This document shows, piece by piece, positions 61,771-64,000 of a stretch of 64,000 nucleotides of DNA (positions are counted from its first letter, which is position 1; each line of letters opens with the position of its first letter). The stretch covers positions 51,139 to 115,138 of the forward strand of contig JAEWJI010000019.1 of NCBI GenBank assembly GCA_023386645.1. The letters are read 5' to 3'. Source of the stretch: Pseudomonadota bacterium (GTDB lineage: Bacteria > Pseudomonadota > Alphaproteobacteria > Caulobacterales > Caulobacteraceae). Below the pieces are notes generated by a model. It had not been told where the DNA came from. It saw only the letters and a program-made list of their open reading frames with translations, and did no database searches. A program made the translations under genes and the position numbers.

Positions 61771-62673
61771 TCAGCCCTTCGGCAGTTCGTCCAGCTTTCC
61801 GCGCAGCATCTGAAGGATGGCGGAGAAGTCGCGGCCGCCGTAGCCAAGGCCGTTGAACATCTGGAACAGGGCCTCCGTCTGGGCGCCCAGCGGGGTCGAG
61901 GCGCCGGCCTTGGCCGCCGCGTCCTGAGCCAGCTTGAGGTCCTTCAGCATCATGGCGGCGGCGAATCCGCCCTCGTAATTGCGGTTGGACGGCGCGGTCG
62001 GAACCGGGCCCGGCCAGGGGTAGTAGGTGGTGGTCGACCAGCTCTGGCCCGACGACTTGGCGACGATGTCGAACATCCTGACCGGGTCCAGGCCCAGCTT
62101 TTCGGCCAGGCCGATCGCCTCGCAGGTGCCGAGCATGGTGATGCCCAGGATCATGTTGTTGCAAATCTTGGCCGCCTGGCCCGCGCCGTGGTCGCCGGCC
62201 CGGAAGGTGGCGCGGCTCATGGGCTCGAGCGCCATTTCGATCCGGGAGAAGTCGGCTTCGTCGCAGCCGACCATGAAGGCGAGGGTCCCGGCGTCGGCCG
62301 CCATGGTGCCGCCGGAGACGGGCGCGTCGGCGAAGGCGTAGCCGGCGTCCCTGGCCAGGCCCGCGACCTTGCGGGCCGTGTCCACATCGATGGTCGAGCA
62401 GTCGAGCAGAAGCGCACTCGTCGGCGCGGCGCCGATGATCTGTTCGGAATAGACCTTCAGCACATGCGGCCCGGCCGGCAGCATGGTGATGACCACCTCG
62501 GCGTCGGCGAAGGCCTCGGCGACCGAGGCGACGGGATGACAGCCAGCGCCCTCGGCCCGCTTCAGGGCGTCAGGGCTGAGGTCGAAGGCCGCGACCTGAC
62601 GCCCGGCCTTCGCCTGGTTCGCGGCCATCCCGCCGCCCATGTTGCCCAGGCCGATGAAGGCGATCCGCGTCAT
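61771..62673 (-). CDS. mmsB: 3-hydroxyisobutyrate dehydrogenase
   Basis: The 300-residue protein has the NAD-binding MTRIAFIGLGNMGGGMAANQAKAG, DAPVSGGTMAADAGTLAFMVG (substrate loop) and the catalytic lysine region HGAGQAAKICNNMILG. It oxidises 3-hydroxyisobutyrate to methylmalonate semialdehyde in valine catabolism. It follows the acyl-CoA dehydrogenase gene on the same strand, which could supply an earlier step. Confidence 0.92.
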   Translation of the reverse strand: MTRIAFIGLGNMGGGMAANQAKAGRQVAAFDLSPDALKRAEGAGCHPVASVAEAFADAEVVITMLPAGPHVLKVYSEQIIGAAPTSALLLDCSTIDVDTARKVAGLARDAGYAFADAPVSGGTMAADAGTLAFMVGCDEADFSRIEMALEPMSRATFRAGDHGAGQAAKICNNMILGITMLGTCEAIGLAEKLGLDPVRMFDIVAKSSGQSWSTTTYYPWPGPVPTAPSNRNYEGGFAAAMMLKDLKLAQDAAAKAGASTPLGAQTEALFQMFNGLGYGGRDFSAILQMLRGKLDELPKG

Positions 62674-62751
62674 GTTCCGTCTCCCTGAAGTCTTTGGGCG
62701 ACGGCCTAGCGCCTCAGGCAGCGGGGAGCCAGCGGGAGTTGCGCCGCCGGC

Positions 62752-63954
62752 TCAGCGACCGCCGTATTTGGCGTATTCCAGCCGGGCGATGGTGCGGTTG
62801 TGGACTTCGTCCGGACCGTCGGCGAGCCGCAGGGTGCGGACGCCCGCATAGAGCTCCGCCAGGGGCGTGTCGCCCGAGACGCCGGCGCCGCCGAAGGCCT
62901 GGATGGCGTCGTCGATGACCTTCAGCGCCATGCGGGGCGCCGCGACCTTGATCTGGGCGATCTCGGACTTGGCGTTCTTGGCCCCGGCCTCGTCGATCAT
63001 CCAGGCGGCCTTGAGCACGCTGAGGCGGCACATCTCGATGTTGATGCGGGCCTCGGCGACGCGCTGCTCCCACACCGAATGCTCGGCGATCTTCTTTTTG
63101 AAGGCGGTGCGGGTCAGCAGGCGCTCGGTCATTAGCGCCAGGGCGTGCTCGGCCGCGCCGATGGTGCGCATGCAGTGGTGGATGCGGCCCGGGCCCAGCC
63201 GGCCCTGGGCGATCTCGAACCCCCTGCCCTCGCCCGCGATCAGGTTCTCGACCGGCACGCGGACGTTCTCCAGCACCACCTCGGCATGGCCGATCGGGCG
63301 CTCGTCGTAACCGAACACCGACAGCATGCGCTCGACGCGGAAGCCGGGCGTGTCGACGGGGACCAGGATCTGGGACTGCTGCTGGTGGGTGGCGGCGCCG
63401 AAGTCGGTCTTGCCCATCACGATGGTGATGGCGACGTTCGGGTGGGCCATGTTGGTCGACCACCACTTGCGGCCGTTGATGACGTAGTGGTCGCCCTCGC
63501 GCTCGATGCGGGTCTCGATGTTGGTGGCGTCCGACGAGGCCACGGCCGGCTCGGTCATCAGGAAGGCGGAGCGGATTTCGCCCGCCATCAGGGGGTTCAG
63601 CCACCGGGCCTGCTGGTCGGGGCTGCCGTACATATGCAGCACCTCCATGTTGCCGGTGTCGGGGGCGTTGCAGTTGAACACCTCCGCCGTCCACAGATGG
63701 TGGCCCATCATCTCCGCGAGCGGGGCGTATTCGAGATTGGTCAGTCCGGCGCCGTGTTCGCCCGGCAGGAACATGTTCCAAAGGCCGGCCGCACGCGCCT
63801 GGGCCTTCATCTCCTCCATGACCGGAGGCTGGCGCGTGTGGTCCTCGCGGACCTGGGCCCAGTATTCGGTCGAGCGCGGCAGGACGCTCTCGTCGAGAAA
63901 ACGACGCAGGCGCTCCTGCCAGTGGAGGGCCTTGTCGCTGTGGCGGAAGTCCAT
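62752..63954 (-). CDS. Acyl-CoA dehydrogenase family protein
   Basis: The 400-residue flavoprotein shows GLTNLEYAPLAEMMGHH, FLMTEPAVASSDATNIETRIEREGDHYVINGRKWWST, LGPGRIHHCMRTIGAAEHAL and QAFGGAGVSGDTPLAELYAGVRTLRLADGPDEVH. It is closest to the ACAD10/11-like long- or branched-chain group, where a Gly-Pro-Asp stretch (DGPDEVH) replaces the usual DGTxEI. It oxidises an acyl-CoA to the enoyl form. Its neighbour mmsB suggests branched-chain catabolism, but the substrate is not fixed by sequence. Confidence 0.9.
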   Translation of the reverse strand: MDFRHSDKALHWQERLRRFLDESVLPRSTEYWAQVREDHTRQPPVMEEMKAQARAAGLWNMFLPGEHGAGLTNLEYAPLAEMMGHHLWTAEVFNCNAPDTGNMEVLHMYGSPDQQARWLNPLMAGEIRSAFLMTEPAVASSDATNIETRIEREGDHYVINGRKWWSTNMAHPNVAITIVMGKTDFGAATHQQQSQILVPVDTPGFRVERMLSVFGYDERPIGHAEVVLENVRVPVENLIAGEGRGFEIAQGRLGPGRIHHCMRTIGAAEHALALMTERLLTRTAFKKKIAEHSVWEQRVAEARINIEMCRLSVLKAAWMIDEAGAKNAKSEIAQIKVAAPRMALKVIDDAIQAFGGAGVSGDTPLAELYAGVRTLRLADGPDEVHNRTIARLEYAKYGGR

Positions 63955-63960
63955 GGGTAA

Positions 63961-64000
63961 TCCTCCCCCGTTGGGGGAGGGGGACCGCGAAGCGGTGGAG
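63961..64000. repeat. Partial intergenic palindromic repeat at the window edge
   Basis: CCTCCCCC and GGGGGAGG around GTTG form a hairpin, followed by CCGCGAAGCGG. This resembles one end of the repeat at 4.4-4.6 kb. The element runs past the window. Confidence 0.5.

Overview
The window is a gene-dense, GC-rich alphaproteobacterial chromosome segment. Gene content and order point to Caulobacterales, and I infer Brevundimonas or a close relative. The indicators are a PopA-like degenerate GGDEF protein, an ispDF-dusB-ntrY-ntrX-hfq-hflX block, a tandem cold-shock-domain protein, an NDUFS4-like complex I subunit and a nrdR-rib-nusB-thiL operon. This assignment rests on recognition of families and synteny, not on a database search.

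Layout. 1-4.4 kb: end of wrbA, a metalloprotein/peptidase pair, a GPH sugar symporter, mazG and a DUF1643 gene. 4.4-5.6 kb: an accessory patch with a palindromic repeat, a hypothetical HTH-like gene and a low-GC 72-residue gene flanked by near-direct repeats. 5.6-14.3 kb: hflX, a long inverted repeat, hfq, a D-amino-acid aminotransferase, ntrX, ntrY and dusB on the minus strand, diverging from ispDF. ntrBC, which I would expect between dusB and ntrY, are missing. 14.3-25.8 kb: a fused MFS/spermidine-synthase-like protein, cinA, a TusA-like gene, a YihY-family membrane protein, popA, sdhE-mfd and recG. 25.7-30.4 kb: DUF3089, hldD, hldE and kdsA, for the LPS inner core. 30.5-32.9 kb: a DAACS symporter translationally coupled to an orphan family-3 solute-binding lipoprotein.

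33-36.4 kb holds three tRNA genes (Arg-UCU, Pro-UGG, Glu-UUC), the NDUFS4-like gene, a GSCFA gene, DUF192 and the double cold-shock gene. 36.4-46.2 kb: recJ-glpX, phaC with an AT-hook-like tail, argC, rplM-rpsI, ctaA, two small membrane genes and tRNA-Pro(GGG). 46.2-50.8 kb: merR-like, ihfA, fabH, plsX, DUF177 and a cytochrome bc1 chaperone, diverging from bamE through two overlapping face-to-face promoters. 50.8-59.8 kb: hppA, a FliL-like soluble protein, thiL, nusB, ribH, ribBX, ribE, a reductase-only ribD, nrdR and glyA. 59.8-64 kb: two small genes, hemA, a 3-hydroxyisobutyrate dehydrogenase and an acyl-CoA dehydrogenase.

Most of the window is housekeeping. Translational coupling is pervasive: stop/start overlaps of the form ATGA, GTGA, TTGA and CTGA all occur. 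The least ordinary elements are the solute-binding-protein/symporter pair, the riboflavin operon (deaminase domain absent, GTP cyclohydrolase II motifs absent, probable CTG start for ribH), the near-palindromic divergent promoter at bamE, and the repeat-flanked low-GC gene near 5.3 kb. No CRISPR array, prophage, insertion sequence or rRNA was seen. No gap without a gene exceeds 300 bases. Positions of promoters, hairpins and some starts were counted by eye and may be off by one or two bases.
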